This document shows, in pieces, positions 17,342-26,810 of a stretch of DNA of 64,000 bases. Origin of the DNA: Nanosynbacter sp963524495 (lineage in GTDB: Bacteria > Patescibacteriota > Saccharimonadia > Saccharimonadales > Saccharimonadaceae). Under the pieces are notes generated by a model. It searched no databases, was not told where the DNA came from, and worked only from the letters and a program-made list of their open reading frames with translations. Location of the stretch: contig CP128407.1 of the NCBI GenBank assembly GCA_046846435.1, positions 248,001-312,000 on the forward strand, written 5' to 3'. A program made the position numbers and the translations under genes. Numbering within the stretch: the stretch's first letter is position 1; the number at the start of each line of letters is the position of its first letter.

Positions 17342-17759
17342 TTAGCTGGGCCAGTACTTTAACAATTTGAAAACCTCTCGAGATCAACTATCTGGGTATT
17401 TGAAGATGGCGGGTGGCAATTTGCTCCACGATAAAAACGGCAACGTTCTTTCCTCAAAACACCTCCCAAAAAACTCCACCTCACACATAAGTCTCTTTTG
17501 GAAACTATGGTTGTCACTGACAATCATCACATTTCCACTCTTAAGACAACAAAAACAAACAAAACACAAATACAAAACAGCCAGAATTAAATATCCAGTT
17601 AGGTGATCTCGAGCATTGCTATACGTTGTGGTGTCAGCCGCGGCGATTTGTCGAGATTTACTCCTCTTTACGCACCAGGCGACTCAAGGTCGCTTGGGCT
17701 GCAATCGCTGTACGGAGATAAATCTCGAAAATCTTGCACCTGACTGCTACAATAAAGCA
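17342..17759 (+). other. intergenic region between mraZ and rsmH with a stem-loop
   Basis: No convincing gene. CGAGATTTACTCC (from about 17652) pairs imperfectly with GGAGATAAATCTCG (ending about 17730), enclosing a GCGAC-TCAAG-GTCGC hairpin. The structure ends about 20 nt before the -10 box of rsmH. It could be a terminator of the mraZ transcript, a small RNA, or a regulatory structure. A 79-codon open frame here has no ribosome site and low-complexity composition, so I do not call it. Confidence 0.45.
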
Positions 17760-18680
17760 ATGATGAGTATTAAAGAACATCCACCACAGTCGGAAGCGCT
17801 TCAGATGAGCGAACCGATTCATGTTCCCGTACTCCTGGAGGTGACCTTGGATAGGTTGCGGCCAGCTAAAGGCGAGAGGTATCTCGACCTGACGGCTGGC
17901 TATGGCGGCCATGCCAGGGAATTCTTGACGAGGACGGATAATTACTTGGGCGCAGTGCTGGTTGACCGCGATGATAACGCGATTAGCACGCTGGGCGATT
18001 TGGCTGAAAAAGGCGCCACGCTAATTCACGAAGATTTTGTGAGCGCAGCGCAGGATTTGGTCAAGCAGGGACGTACATTTGACGTGATTTTGGCTGATTT
18101 GGGGGTGTCGTCACCACAGCTTGACAGAGCAGAGAGAGGTTTTTCGTTTCGGTTTGACGGGCCGCTGGATATGCGGATGGATAATCGGACGGAAATCACA
18201 GCGGCGGATATCGTCAATTCGTATTCGGTTGATGAGTTGACGCGGCTGATAACTCGTTACGGCGAGGAAAGTCCCGGGCGGGCCAGACGGATTGCGCAGG
18301 CAATTGTTAGCGCTAGGCCGATTCGGGGAACGACTGAGCTGGCTGATCTGATCAAGCAAACTGTCGGTCGCGGCGGGATGAAGCATCATCCGGCGACTCG
18401 CACCTTTCAGGCACTGCGCATTGAGGTCAATCACGAACTTCGGCTGATTGAGGAATTATTGCCGCTGCTGCCACGCCTCCTTACCAGGGGCGGGCGAGTT
18501 GGAATAATTAGTTTTCATAGTTTGGAAGATCGATTGGTCAAGCGATATTTCTGGGAGCAAGCAGCTGCTGGCTACGAGGCCGAGCTGATCGTCCCGGAGA
18601 AGAAACCGGTGTCTGGAACAGAAGATGTTCACAATCCGCGCAGTCGAAGCGCCAAGTTTCGCTACGCCGTGAAAAAATAA
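17760..18680 (+). CDS. rsmH: 16S rRNA m4C1402 methyltransferase RsmH
   Basis: A protein of about 306 residues that N4-methylates C1402 of 16S rRNA using SAM. YLDLTAGYGGHAREFL is the SAM motif; DLGVSSPQLDRAERGFSF and the terminal NPRSRSAKFR are family hallmarks, with SFHSLEDRLVK before them. TACAAT at 17748-17753 ends 6 nt before the ATG at 17760, so I start here; the frame is open further upstream to 17616 without support. An internal ATG before SEPIHVPVLLEV is an alternative. Confidence 0.95.
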   Translation: MMSIKEHPPQSEALQMSEPIHVPVLLEVTLDRLRPAKGERYLDLTAGYGGHAREFLTRTDNYLGAVLVDRDDNAISTLGDLAEKGATLIHEDFVSAAQDLVKQGRTFDVILADLGVSSPQLDRAERGFSFRFDGPLDMRMDNRTEITAADIVNSYSVDELTRLITRYGEESPGRARRIAQAIVSARPIRGTTELADLIKQTVGRGGMKHHPATRTFQALRIEVNHELRLIEELLPLLPRLLTRGGRVGIISFHSLEDRLVKRYFWEQAAAGYEAELIVPEKKPVSGTEDVHNPRSRSAKFRYAVKK

Positions 18681-18702
18681 AACAAAAAAGGAGGGCGACA
18701 CC

Positions 18703-18774
18703 ATGCCAATCCACATCAAAGTACAATTCCAGGACGCAGAAGCAGCTGAGACCGTTGCGGTACGCCGCGGCTAA
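18703..18774 (+). CDS. 23-residue small ORF in the dcw cluster
   Basis: ATG at 18703 follows AAGGAGGG with 7 nt spacing, the strongest ribosome site in the cluster, and the frame ends after 23 codons at TAA 18772-18774. The peptide, MPIHIKVQFQDAEAAETVAV then RRG, is not hydrophobic and is not an amino-acid-rich leader. Between it and ftsL there are 158 non-coding bases. It could be a real small protein, a leader peptide acting on ftsL, or a relic. No family is recognised. Confidence 0.45.
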   Translation: MPIHIKVQFQDAEAAETVAVRRG

Positions 18775-18932
18775 GTAAGCTCGCTTGATAGTTTTCCCGG
18801 AAAAAGTATGCAAGCTCGGCGGCTCGTTCTCCTAGGGTGAGGGCGGGCCGACCGGCTGTATTTCCCGTGTCGTTATGACGCGCCACCAAAAGCATTAAAC
18901 CGTAACAAATTAAACACACACAGAAATTATTT

Positions 18933-19283
18933 ATGCACACACGCTCATCCACCACATTTACGCCGCGTCGTCCTGGGCCGCAGCTTCGTCGTAACCAGAA
19001 CGCTACCCGTTTTCGATCACAGACCAAGCTCGGGCCAGTGGCGCACACGGTGTTGGTGGCGCTGATGATTATGGTACTGGGGCTGGTGTACTTGACGCAG
19101 GCGACCAAGACGACGGCCTATGGCTACGAGGCGGAGGGGCTGGACTCGCAGTTGAATGAGCTGGCGACGAAAAAGTCAGAGCTAGAGGTGCAGAATGCGC
19201 GGCTGACGGCGCTCGAAAAGGTCAAGCACAGCAACGTTGCATCGGCGATGAAAACACCGACGCAGACGAACTATGCTCGCTAG
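18933..19283 (+). CDS. ftsL: FtsL-like divisome protein
   Basis: A 116-residue bitopic membrane protein: a basic, proline-containing cytoplasmic N-terminus (1-38), one membrane helix (VAHTVLVALMIMVLGLVYL, about 38-57), and an extracytoplasmic coiled coil (SQLNELATKKSELEVQNARL). This and its place before ftsI fit FtsL, which with FtsB and FtsQ activates FtsWI. Sequence similarity in this family is low, so the call rests on topology and position. No Shine-Dalgarno precedes the ATG. Confidence 0.75.
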   Translation: MHTRSSTTFTPRRPGPQLRRNQNATRFRSQTKLGPVAHTVLVALMIMVLGLVYLTQATKTTAYGYEAEGLDSQLNELATKKSELEVQNARLTALEKVKHSNVASAMKTPTQTNYAR

Positions 19284-19316
19284 TTCGGGCAAAAGTGGTA
19301 CAATAGGACAAGCGGT

Positions 19317-21065
19317 ATGAAACGTCACTTAACGCAATCTCGAACCGGCGTACTCGCTATCATTCTTTTGGGGATGATGGCGATTTTTGTGATGCGGCTG
19401 TTTTATCTACAGATCCTTAAACACAGCGAATACGTGTCGCTGGCTCAGGCCAGCCAGCAGCGGCACTTCGTCATTCCGGCCGAGCGCGGCAAGATATATA
19501 TGATGGACGGCGGTACGGCTGTTCCTGTGGTGCTCAATCAGACGGTCTATACGGTTATCGCTGATCCGCAGACGGTCAAGCAGGAACAGCGTCAGCAAAT
19601 TATCGCAGCATTGCAGGAAATCGCGGGCGGCGAGGTGGTGAGCGACGTAGCCAAGCGGCTGGAGCGCACCACCTCTCGCTACGAAGTGCTGGCACGCAAC
19701 ATCACGCGCACGCAAGCCGAGAAGTTAAAGGCCAAGGATTTTGTCGGTATCTTGTATCAAAAGGGATCGATTCGTAACTATCCGGAGGGGCAGCTGGCGG
19801 CGCAGGTGCTGGGCTTCGTGAATGCTGAGGGCAAGGGTCAGTACGGGGTTGAAGGGGCGCTGAATGATAGGCTGAAAGGCCGTGATGGCTTGCTTAAAAC
19901 GGTGGCGGACGTGCGTAATGTACCGCTGACGCTGAGTAAGGATAACGTGCGTGTCGAGGCGAAGTCGGGCGAGAATATGGCGCTGTCAATTGATCGCAAT
20001 GTGCAGAGTCACGCCGAAGAAGCGCTCAAACGAGGGATCGAAAAGGCCGGCGCGACCGAGGGCAGCGTGATGGTAATGAATCCGAATAACGGGCAGGTGC
20101 TAGCGATGGCTAATTATCCGACATATAGTCCAGCCGAGTACGCCAAGCAAAAAAACGCAGCAGTGTTTAGCAACGCAACGACGATGCTGCCGTTTGAGCC
20201 GGGTTCCATTGTCAAGACGTTCAGTATGGCGACGGGGATTGACAAGGGTGTGGTGACGCCGCAGACAACGTACTCGAATACTGATTGTACTGAGGTGGGG
20301 GATCGGAAAATGTGTAACGCCCTAAGGGGGCTTGGCGGCACGACGAGTATGCAGAGTGCGTTTAATAATTCGCTCAACGTCGGTATGATCACGATTGCGC
20401 GGCGGCTGGGCGATGGATCGACGATCACCCCAGGTGCGCGGCAGACGCTGTATGAGTACTATCACGAGAAGTTTGGCTTTGGTGAGGCGACGGGGATTGA
20501 GTTAGCGGAGGCGCCGGGGCTACTCTATACGCCGAACCGGCCGGGGGCGGAGGTGAATTACGCGAATATTACGTTTGGGCAGGGTATGAATGCGACGATG
20601 GTGCAGGCAGCCAGTGCGTTTTGTTCGGTGGTGAATGGCGGGCAGTATTTTCGACCGACGGTGGTAGCTGGAACGGTGGATGCGAATGGCGGTTTGAGGC
20701 CTTCGGCTGCTTCACCGCTGCGCAGGACTATTTCTGAGCAGTCATCAGCCACGATGCGTGGTATGCTGTCAACGGCGCGGGCGGTTCTCAATCAGCGTAT
20801 GCCCGATAAAGATAAGCATGGCTATGATGTCGGCGGCAAGACTGGTACCTCAGAGACACTGATCAATGGTAGCTATACCATGGACGAAACAGTAGCGACG
20901 TATATCGGCTATGGTGGCGCAAATCGCCCCGAGTATGTCATAATGGTACGTGTCGCGGCGCCTGGCAAGCGCAAGAACTTACAGGGTAACATTCACGCTG
21001 CACCAATTTTTACTGGTATCTCCAACTGGATGATTGATTATATGAAATTAGCACCGAAGGGATAG
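19317..21065 (+). CDS. ftsI: penicillin-binding protein, FtsI/PBP2 class
   Basis: A 582-residue monofunctional transpeptidase with an N-terminal membrane anchor (about 11-31), a non-catalytic dimerisation domain (AERGKIYMMDGG), and a C-terminal transpeptidase domain. The catalytic triad motifs are PGSIVKTFS (SxxK), NNSLNVG (SxN) and GGKTGTSE (KTG). It cross-links septal peptidoglycan outside the membrane, driven by FtsW encoded downstream. TACAAT lies 12 nt before the ATG. It ends 2 bp before mraY. Confidence 0.95.
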   Translation: MKRHLTQSRTGVLAIILLGMMAIFVMRLFYLQILKHSEYVSLAQASQQRHFVIPAERGKIYMMDGGTAVPVVLNQTVYTVIADPQTVKQEQRQQIIAALQEIAGGEVVSDVAKRLERTTSRYEVLARNITRTQAEKLKAKDFVGILYQKGSIRNYPEGQLAAQVLGFVNAEGKGQYGVEGALNDRLKGRDGLLKTVADVRNVPLTLSKDNVRVEAKSGENMALSIDRNVQSHAEEALKRGIEKAGATEGSVMVMNPNNGQVLAMANYPTYSPAEYAKQKNAAVFSNATTMLPFEPGSIVKTFSMATGIDKGVVTPQTTYSNTDCTEVGDRKMCNALRGLGGTTSMQSAFNNSLNVGMITIARRLGDGSTITPGARQTLYEYYHEKFGFGEATGIELAEAPGLLYTPNRPGAEVNYANITFGQGMNATMVQAASAFCSVVNGGQYFRPTVVAGTVDANGGLRPSAASPLRRTISEQSSATMRGMLSTARAVLNQRMPDKDKHGYDVGGKTGTSETLINGSYTMDETVATYIGYGGANRPEYVIMVRVAAPGKRKNLQGNIHAAPIFTGISNWMIDYMKLAPKG

Positions 21066-21067
21066 CT

Positions 21068-22105
21068 ATGGCAACTGCTTTACAAACAATGACCAACGAA
21101 TTGACACACGTATTTTTGCTCAGTGTCGGGGCGTTCTTACTGGCGATGTTTCTGACGCCGATTTATACGTTTTTTGCCTATCGATACCGGTTTTGGAAGC
21201 GGCAGCGCTCGGAGAGTACCGACGGCAAAGAGTTGAAGGTTTTTGCTAAATTTCAAGCGGCAAAATTGCGGCGAAATATTCCAACAATGGCCGGAGTTAT
21301 CGGGGTTATTTCGATTTTTGTGGTGACGTTCTCTTGTAATTTAGATCGAGCGCAGACATGGCTGCCACTAGCGGCGTTGATCGGCGGTGCCGCGGTTGGG
21401 CTTATTGATGATGTTATTAATCTACGCGGGCTGGGCGGTGGTGCAGCCGGCTTACGTAGTCCGGTGAAATTTGCGCTGATTATGCTTATCGGCATCGTCC
21501 TTGGCTGGTTTTTCTATGTCAAGCTGGGCGTGGCCAGCTTCCATGTGCCGTTCATGGGCGACGTGGCGATTGGTTGGCTGATCATCCCACTGTTTGCCTT
21601 TGCAGTGGTGGCGACTGGCAACGCGGTTAATATTTCTGATGGCATGGACGGACTGGCTGGCGGGTTGTTGGGGATTAGCTTTGGGGCGTTCGGGGTGATT
21701 GCCTTGCTGCAACAACAGGTGTTACTGGCGGGATTCTGCTTCACGGTGGTTGGTGTATTGCTGAGTTATCTCTGGTTTAATATCTATCCAGCGCGGTTTT
21801 TCATGGGCGATGTTGGTAGCTTTGCCTATGGGGTCAGCTTGGGGGTGGTGGCGATGCTGACCAACTCATTGCTGTTGCTGCCGGTGATTGGGCTGTTGTT
21901 TGTGGTTGAGGCAGGCTCGAGCTTGATCCAGATTGTGAGCAAAAAGCTCTTTAAGCGTAAAATTTTCTTGTCAGCGCCAATCCATCATCACCTAGAGGCC
22001 AGCGGCTGGCCGGAGACCAAGGTGACGATGCGGTTTTGGGTGATTGGCTGCGTGATGGCGTTTATCGGCGTGATGCTGGCTCTGGCGGGGGGTCATATTG
22101 CGTAA
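21068..22105 (+). CDS. mraY: phospho-N-acetylmuramoyl-pentapeptide transferase
   Basis: A 345-residue polytopic enzyme that transfers phospho-MurNAc-pentapeptide to undecaprenyl phosphate, forming lipid I. Family motifs are GLIDDVINL, NISDGMDGLAGG, FMGDVGSFAYG and the histidine cluster APIHHHLEASGWPE. About ten membrane helices are evident. The insertion of a basic segment after the first helix (RFWKRQRSES) is usual. It overlaps ftsW by 8 bp. Confidence 0.96.
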   Translation: MATALQTMTNELTHVFLLSVGAFLLAMFLTPIYTFFAYRYRFWKRQRSESTDGKELKVFAKFQAAKLRRNIPTMAGVIGVISIFVVTFSCNLDRAQTWLPLAALIGGAAVGLIDDVINLRGLGGGAAGLRSPVKFALIMLIGIVLGWFFYVKLGVASFHVPFMGDVAIGWLIIPLFAFAVVATGNAVNISDGMDGLAGGLLGISFGAFGVIALLQQQVLLAGFCFTVVGVLLSYLWFNIYPARFFMGDVGSFAYGVSLGVVAMLTNSLLLLPVIGLLFVVEAGSSLIQIVSKKLFKRKIFLSAPIHHHLEASGWPETKVTMRFWVIGCVMAFIGVMLALAGGHIA

Positions 22106-23381
22106 CCGCACTACCACCTCAACCGCCAAGGCGGTGCGTCGACACCGGCCGATGTATCAGATCGTGCTGTACATGGGGTTGTTACTGATGCTCGGGCTGG
22201 TGGTGATGTATGCGCTGGGGCCGCAGCGGGCGAATGTGTTGAATCATACGCACGGCGCGAATTATAGCGACACTTTCTTTTTCAATAAACAGCTGGCCAG
22301 CGTCATCACTGCTGTGGTGGCGTTTGGGGTGGCAGCGATGATACCGTATCGGTGGTTGACCGAGGCGTGGGCCAAGCGACTGTTTATCGCGGGCTTGGCG
22401 GCGTGTTTCTTGTTGGTGGTTTGCGGGGCGTTGCTGCATCTGCCATTTGCATCGGACACCAACGGTGCGTACCGCTGGTTTTATCTGGGTGGACTGGGTA
22501 GTTTTCAGCCGGCAGAGTTATTGAAATTTGGCTTGCTATTGTTTGTGGCCGGGTTTTTGGCCAAGCGAGTGCGCCAAGGCAAACTCAACGATATCAGCGA
22601 GACGCTGATCCCACTTGGTATTATTATGGCGGTGTCGATGTTTGTGGTGGTGGTACTGCAGAAAGATTTGGGGACGGGTGTGTCGCTCGTAGCGCTGGCG
22701 TTGTCGGTGTTAGCGGTGTCGGGGATGGACGCTCGGCTACTGCGACGCATCGTGTTCATTATCGCGGCTGCGGCGTTAGTGCTGACGTTCTCGTCGCCGC
22801 ATCGCATTGAGCGCGTGATGACATTTATTCAGGGTGATACGCATCAATCAGCCAGCCGGGATGAAAATAATTATCACATCCAACAAGCGCGCATCGCCAT
22901 CGGCTCGGGCGGCCTATTGGGTCTCGGCATTGGTAAAAGTGTGCAGGCGACAGGTTACCTGCCAGAGGCGATTAACGACTCGATTTTTGCGGTGATGGGC
23001 GAAACGTTTGGATTTGTCGGCCTGTCGGTTATCTTGGCACTGTTTTCGGCGCTGCTGCTGAGCCTGCTCAAGGTGACGTCGCGGCTGGCTGATATGCACT
23101 TGCGGCTGGTGGTGGCGGGCGTGTTTGGCTGGGTGGCGTCGCATGTGCTGATGAATATTGGCTCGATGACGGGGATTATTCCGATGACTGGTATCTCGCT
23201 GCCGCTGCTCAGTTATGGCGGCACCAGCATGTTATTTATCGCAGCGGCGCTGGGTCTGGCATTTCAACTGTCAGCCTATACGGCGCACAAACCATTAACG
23301 GAAGGAGAGGGAAGTGGCAAAGATCTTGGCGGTCGGCGGCGGCTCGGGCGGACACGTTACGCCAGTCGTGGCAGTGTGTAA
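22098..23381 (+). CDS. ftsW: SEDS glycosyltransferase FtsW
   Basis: A 427-residue SEDS-family protein with about ten membrane helices that polymerises lipid II at the septum with FtsI. The hallmark segments are YRWFYLGGLGSFQPAELLKF, VVLQKDLGTG, and near the end MTGISLPLLSYGGTSM. The start is a TTG at 22098 inside the mraY stop region, with a GGGGGG stretch upstream acting as a ribosome site. The last 68 bp overlap murG in another frame. Confidence 0.94.
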   Translation: MRNRTTTSTAKAVRRHRPMYQIVLYMGLLLMLGLVVMYALGPQRANVLNHTHGANYSDTFFFNKQLASVITAVVAFGVAAMIPYRWLTEAWAKRLFIAGLAACFLLVVCGALLHLPFASDTNGAYRWFYLGGLGSFQPAELLKFGLLLFVAGFLAKRVRQGKLNDISETLIPLGIIMAVSMFVVVVLQKDLGTGVSLVALALSVLAVSGMDARLLRRIVFIIAAAALVLTFSSPHRIERVMTFIQGDTHQSASRDENNYHIQQARIAIGSGGLLGLGIGKSVQATGYLPEAINDSIFAVMGETFGFVGLSVILALFSALLLSLLKVTSRLADMHLRLVVAGVFGWVASHVLMNIGSMTGIIPMTGISLPLLSYGGTSMLFIAAALGLAFQLSAYTAHKPLTEGEGSGKDLGGRRRLGRTRYASRGSV

Positions 23382-24477
23382 GGAGTTGCGCTCATCGGGT
23401 GATCACGAATTGCGGTTTTGGTGTGATCGGAAGTTTGGTGCTAGCGCTCGCGGTATTTTTGGTAAATTTGACGAGACGATCCCGGTTGAGTTGATTATCG
23501 CTGGCAAGATCCGTCGCTACCACGGTAAAAGCATGGCGTTTCATCTTCGACCGTCAATTTTACTACCGAATCTGCGCGATATTTTTTTGGTTAGTATTGG
23601 GTTTATTCAGAGCTTTTGTAAGTTGCTCAGATGGCGGCCGGATGTGATTTTTATCAAGGGCGGCTACGTGTGCCTGCCGGTTGGCTATGCGGCGCGGCTG
23701 CTGAAGATTCCGCTGGTGCTACATGATTCGGATGCGCATCCGGGACTGACCAATCGGCTGCTGGCGCCATTTGCCGCCAAGATCGGCACCGGGGCGCCGC
23801 TGGAGCACTATAATTATCCTGACGTCAAGGCGGAGTATGTCGGCATTCCGGTGGCTGAGGAATTTCGACCATACAGCGCGGCCGAGCGGTGGCAGCTAAA
23901 GGCGAAGTTTGGCTTTGATCCAGCGCGGCCACTGGTGGTGGTGACTGGCGGTGGGCTGGGAGCGGCGCGCCTCAACGAAGCGGTGGTAGCCGCGCGCGAG
24001 CAGCTGCTGGCTGAGGCGTCGGTGTTCTTGATCTCTGGTAAGCATCAGTTTGACGAGCTGAAAGAGCGCGTTGATGACCGGGTGGGTTGGCGATTAGAAG
24101 CGTTTGTTAACCACGGTATGGCCGAAGTATTGGCGGCAGCAGATGTAGTGGTGGCGCGGGCTGGTGCGACGACGCTGCTGGAGCTGGCGGCGCTGCATAA
24201 ACCAGCGGTGATCGTGCCGAATGGTATGTTGACGGCCGGCCATCAGCTCAAGAATGCCAAGGTGTATCAGGACGCGCTGGCGGCAGTGATCGTTGAGGAG
24301 TCGACGCTGGAACAGACGCCAGAGGTGCTGAGCAAGAAGGTCATTGGCCTCGTCAAGTCACCGCGGATCTTGGCCGGCCTCGGGCAAAACATCGGTACAT
24401 TTGCGAAGCCCAACGCCGCCAAAGACATGGCAGCGATGCTCCTCACCGTCATTCGTCGACAGGGGAGACGTCGGTGA
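23314..24477 (+). CDS. murG: UDP-GlcNAc:lipid I GlcNAc transferase
   Basis: A 387-residue GT-B glycosyltransferase that adds GlcNAc to lipid I on the inner membrane face. It opens with VGGGSGGHVTPVVAV (the glycine loop), has IKGGYVCLPVG and LHDSDAHPGLTNRLL, and the donor-binding motif ARAGATTLLELAALHKPAVI. The start is GTG at 23314 with AAGGAGAGG upstream, giving a 68-bp overlap with ftsW. Its 3' end overlaps the ftsQ start. Confidence 0.95.
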   Translation: MAKILAVGGGSGGHVTPVVAVCKELRSSGDHELRFWCDRKFGASARGIFGKFDETIPVELIIAGKIRRYHGKSMAFHLRPSILLPNLRDIFLVSIGFIQSFCKLLRWRPDVIFIKGGYVCLPVGYAARLLKIPLVLHDSDAHPGLTNRLLAPFAAKIGTGAPLEHYNYPDVKAEYVGIPVAEEFRPYSAAERWQLKAKFGFDPARPLVVVTGGGLGAARLNEAVVAAREQLLAEASVFLISGKHQFDELKERVDDRVGWRLEAFVNHGMAEVLAAADVVVARAGATTLLELAALHKPAVIVPNGMLTAGHQLKNAKVYQDALAAVIVEESTLEQTPEVLSKKVIGLVKSPRILAGLGQNIGTFAKPNAAKDMAAMLLTVIRRQGRRR

Positions 24478-25391
24478 AATTACCCTTTTCTCGGGCAAAA
24501 TCTACGCCAACCACACGCCGCGAAATTGCGGCTCGTCGTCAAGCGGCGCTGATTAACGAGGATAGCTCATTCGAGACAGCCTATCGCCGCAATCGCAATC
24601 TCAACACCCGCCACACTGCCTCGCCAGTCGAGACCTCAGAGCGCACGGTTCAGCATGCGAAATCTCGGCGTCGCCGGACGCGGTGGATTATGTTGCTCAG
24701 CAGTGCGCTGGTGCTTATCGTCATTGGTCTACTCGCATGGCAATGTACCGTCACGGTCTCGGTACAAACGCCAGACGCAGCGAGCGCCAAAGAGGCCGAT
24801 CGCTACCACCGCCTCATTGATGAATATCTCAGTGCGCGTCCGGTCGAGCGATTCTTGTTTGTACTGAATCACCAGTCGCTGGCTAGTTTTTTCCTCGAGA
24901 AAGCCCCGGAGGTCAAGACGGTTCGCCTTGAGGCCGACCAGCTCACTAGGCCGTGCCTCAAACTTACCTTTCGCCAGCCAGTCGTCCAGTGGACTTCTGG
25001 TGATAAAAGCTATTTTGTTGACGACGCAGGCGTGACGTTCTCGACCACCTACGCGAGCTCGCCGTCAGTCATCGTCAAAGACCAGAGCGGTGTGCCGACC
25101 GCCGCCGGCCAGGAGGTCATCAATCGCCACTTTCTCAGCTTTCTCGGTCAAGCTGTCGCCGGCTTTCGTGAGCACCAGCTGGAGGTTACGGAAATTATCC
25201 TGCCACAAAACACCGTCCGTCAGGCACTCCTATCAATCAAGGGCCGTCCATACAGTATTAAAATGACCACCGACAGGGAGGCAGCGGCGCAGGTAGCACA
25301 AGCGGTCAAGGCTATGGCGTTCTTCCAGAGTAGTGGCGCGGCTCCTGCATATATCGATGTGCGCGTCAATCAGCGAGTGTTTTATAAGTAG
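24474..25391 (+). CDS. ftsQ: FtsQ/DivIB-like divisome protein
   Basis: A 305-residue bitopic protein: a long basic cytoplasmic N-terminus (1-70), a membrane helix (WIMLLSSALVLIVIGLLAW, about 72-90), and an extracytoplasmic region with POTRA/FtsQ-like strands (VKTVRLEAD, YFVDDAGVTF). FtsQ links FtsL/FtsB to the division machinery. The GTG start lies in the murG stop codon. It closes the cluster: ftsA, ftsZ and the murC-F ligases are not nearby. Confidence 0.85.
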   Translation: MKLPFSRAKSTPTTRREIAARRQAALINEDSSFETAYRRNRNLNTRHTASPVETSERTVQHAKSRRRRTRWIMLLSSALVLIVIGLLAWQCTVTVSVQTPDAASAKEADRYHRLIDEYLSARPVERFLFVLNHQSLASFFLEKAPEVKTVRLEADQLTRPCLKLTFRQPVVQWTSGDKSYFVDDAGVTFSTTYASSPSVIVKDQSGVPTAAGQEVINRHFLSFLGQAVAGFREHQLEVTEIILPQNTVRQALLSIKGRPYSIKMTTDREAAAQVAQAVKAMAFFQSSGAAPAYIDVRVNQRVFYK

Positions 25392-26810
25392 CGGATAGGG
25401 GTGATCTATGTCTCACCGGGTTATACGGGGCCGCACCACTAACAGGGTAGAGACGGAGCCCATTACTCCGCTAGTTCGCTTTTTGTTCGTTTATCAGAGG
25501 ATTAAGAAAAACATAGTTATAATATCAAAATAGCAAAAAATCAAATAAGGTGCTTGTGGAAAAAATAGAGCAGGGGAATAAAATAGGAAAAAGTCAAATG
25601 TTTGTAGGCTTAACCAGCGGGATGCTGTGTTTGTCGTGCATGGTCTCGTATAAGCGCATATGCCCATGCTGGGTGGTGCCTTGTGATGTGGAAAAGTCTA
25701 CGAGTTACGCCTAGATTGTAACAACGTTTAGTTTGGTAAGGCCTAGCTTGATATTTATTTGAGAGACGGAGACGACGCTGGCGCTGGAGGCATCCCAAAC
25801 TCCCCCGGCTGAAAGTCGAAAGTGGTTAGTGTGGCCCGTTCTGTTTATGGTAGCTTGAACGTGTCCTGGTATTAGCACTCACCGTAGTGCGGTGAAAACC
25901 CGGAGGAGATCCCCCGCCGCAAGAGGTGTTAGGCGAAAAAGTTATAAAGGGTATATTAAGTGTATGTATAACGAAGTTTAGCATATCAAAATAACTATAA
26001 TACGTAAAAGCTACCTTGTGCGACATTAAATTATCTACAAAAAGACGTATGCTCTATCGTCTCTTCGTGATAATATTTTTTGTTTTGTATGTATGTTAGC
26101 TTAGCTTTGACTGCCCTTTACTGGACGCCCCGTGCTGTTACCGTGATTGACGGATAAATCTACCAAATGCGGTTTGCGGAATTTATTGAAAACTTAGATT
26201 TGTTTTATTACCTCGGCGTTTTATGTTTTATGGTGATTGAGTGCTTCTGTCTTTGTTCTCGTTTATTGCCAGTAATTAACTGTATTCCTAATAGTTATTA
26301 TTATAATAAAGTCTGTGCATGCTTATACATGAATCTTGGGGGCTGAAAGCTCAATATAACAAGTTCGCTTTTTGTTCTATCATTTTTAAGCATTGATTTT
26401 TGAATGACAAGGGTAGAGTTTTTTCATTTGATAGTTTCGCTATTCCACTAGCCTGCCTTAAATTGCAGCAGGAGTAGGAGTATACTTGTGCTGCTCATAA
26501 TTGAGCTAACAAGGAGCAACTGCGCTTTTGGTGGTCAAGGCGATTTATGAGTGGCCATCGTCAAGCTCTATGACAATGGGCGGCTCTACGTCATTTGCTA
26601 GCTAGGGGCGGGATCACTGGAAACCAAGTTACGTTTAATGTATTTTATGATATATTTATAGGTGAGTTCCTGGTGGATTACTAATAGGACTTGTGTCTGT
26701 AAGCAGATTCTAGATTGCTAACGCCCCGCAAGTCGTCGTCCATCAGGGGTGTACCAAGTAATAACGGGACAAATGAGTTCCCTGCTATGTTGAATTGACA
26801 GGAGATATCA
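25392..26810. other. 1.4-kb gene-free region
   Basis: No supported protein gene on either strand; the short open frames present lack ribosome sites and plausible composition. The 16-mer AGTTCGCTTTTTGTTC is repeated at 25473-25488 and 26362-26377. Several local hairpins occur, for example GCATGG/CCATGC around 25640-25670 and CACCG-TAGTG-CGGTG near 25880. I looked for tmRNA, RNase P RNA, SRP RNA and a DnaA-box cluster and found none of their hallmarks. Near 26550-26605 a degraded coding relic is possible. Confidence 0.5.

Noticed and set aside
17367..17606. 79-codon open frame between mraZ and rsmH
   Set aside because: No ribosome site, Lys/Thr-rich low-complexity composition, and no recognisable domain.
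25600..25960. tmRNA, RNase P RNA or SRP RNA in the gene-free region
   Set aside because: The conserved sequence blocks of these RNAs are absent on both strands.
25392..26810. Possible replication origin (TTATCTACA at 26032, TGTGGAAAA-like sites)
   Set aside because: Only single, imperfect DnaA-box-like sites, no cluster, and no dnaA, dnaN or parAB nearby.
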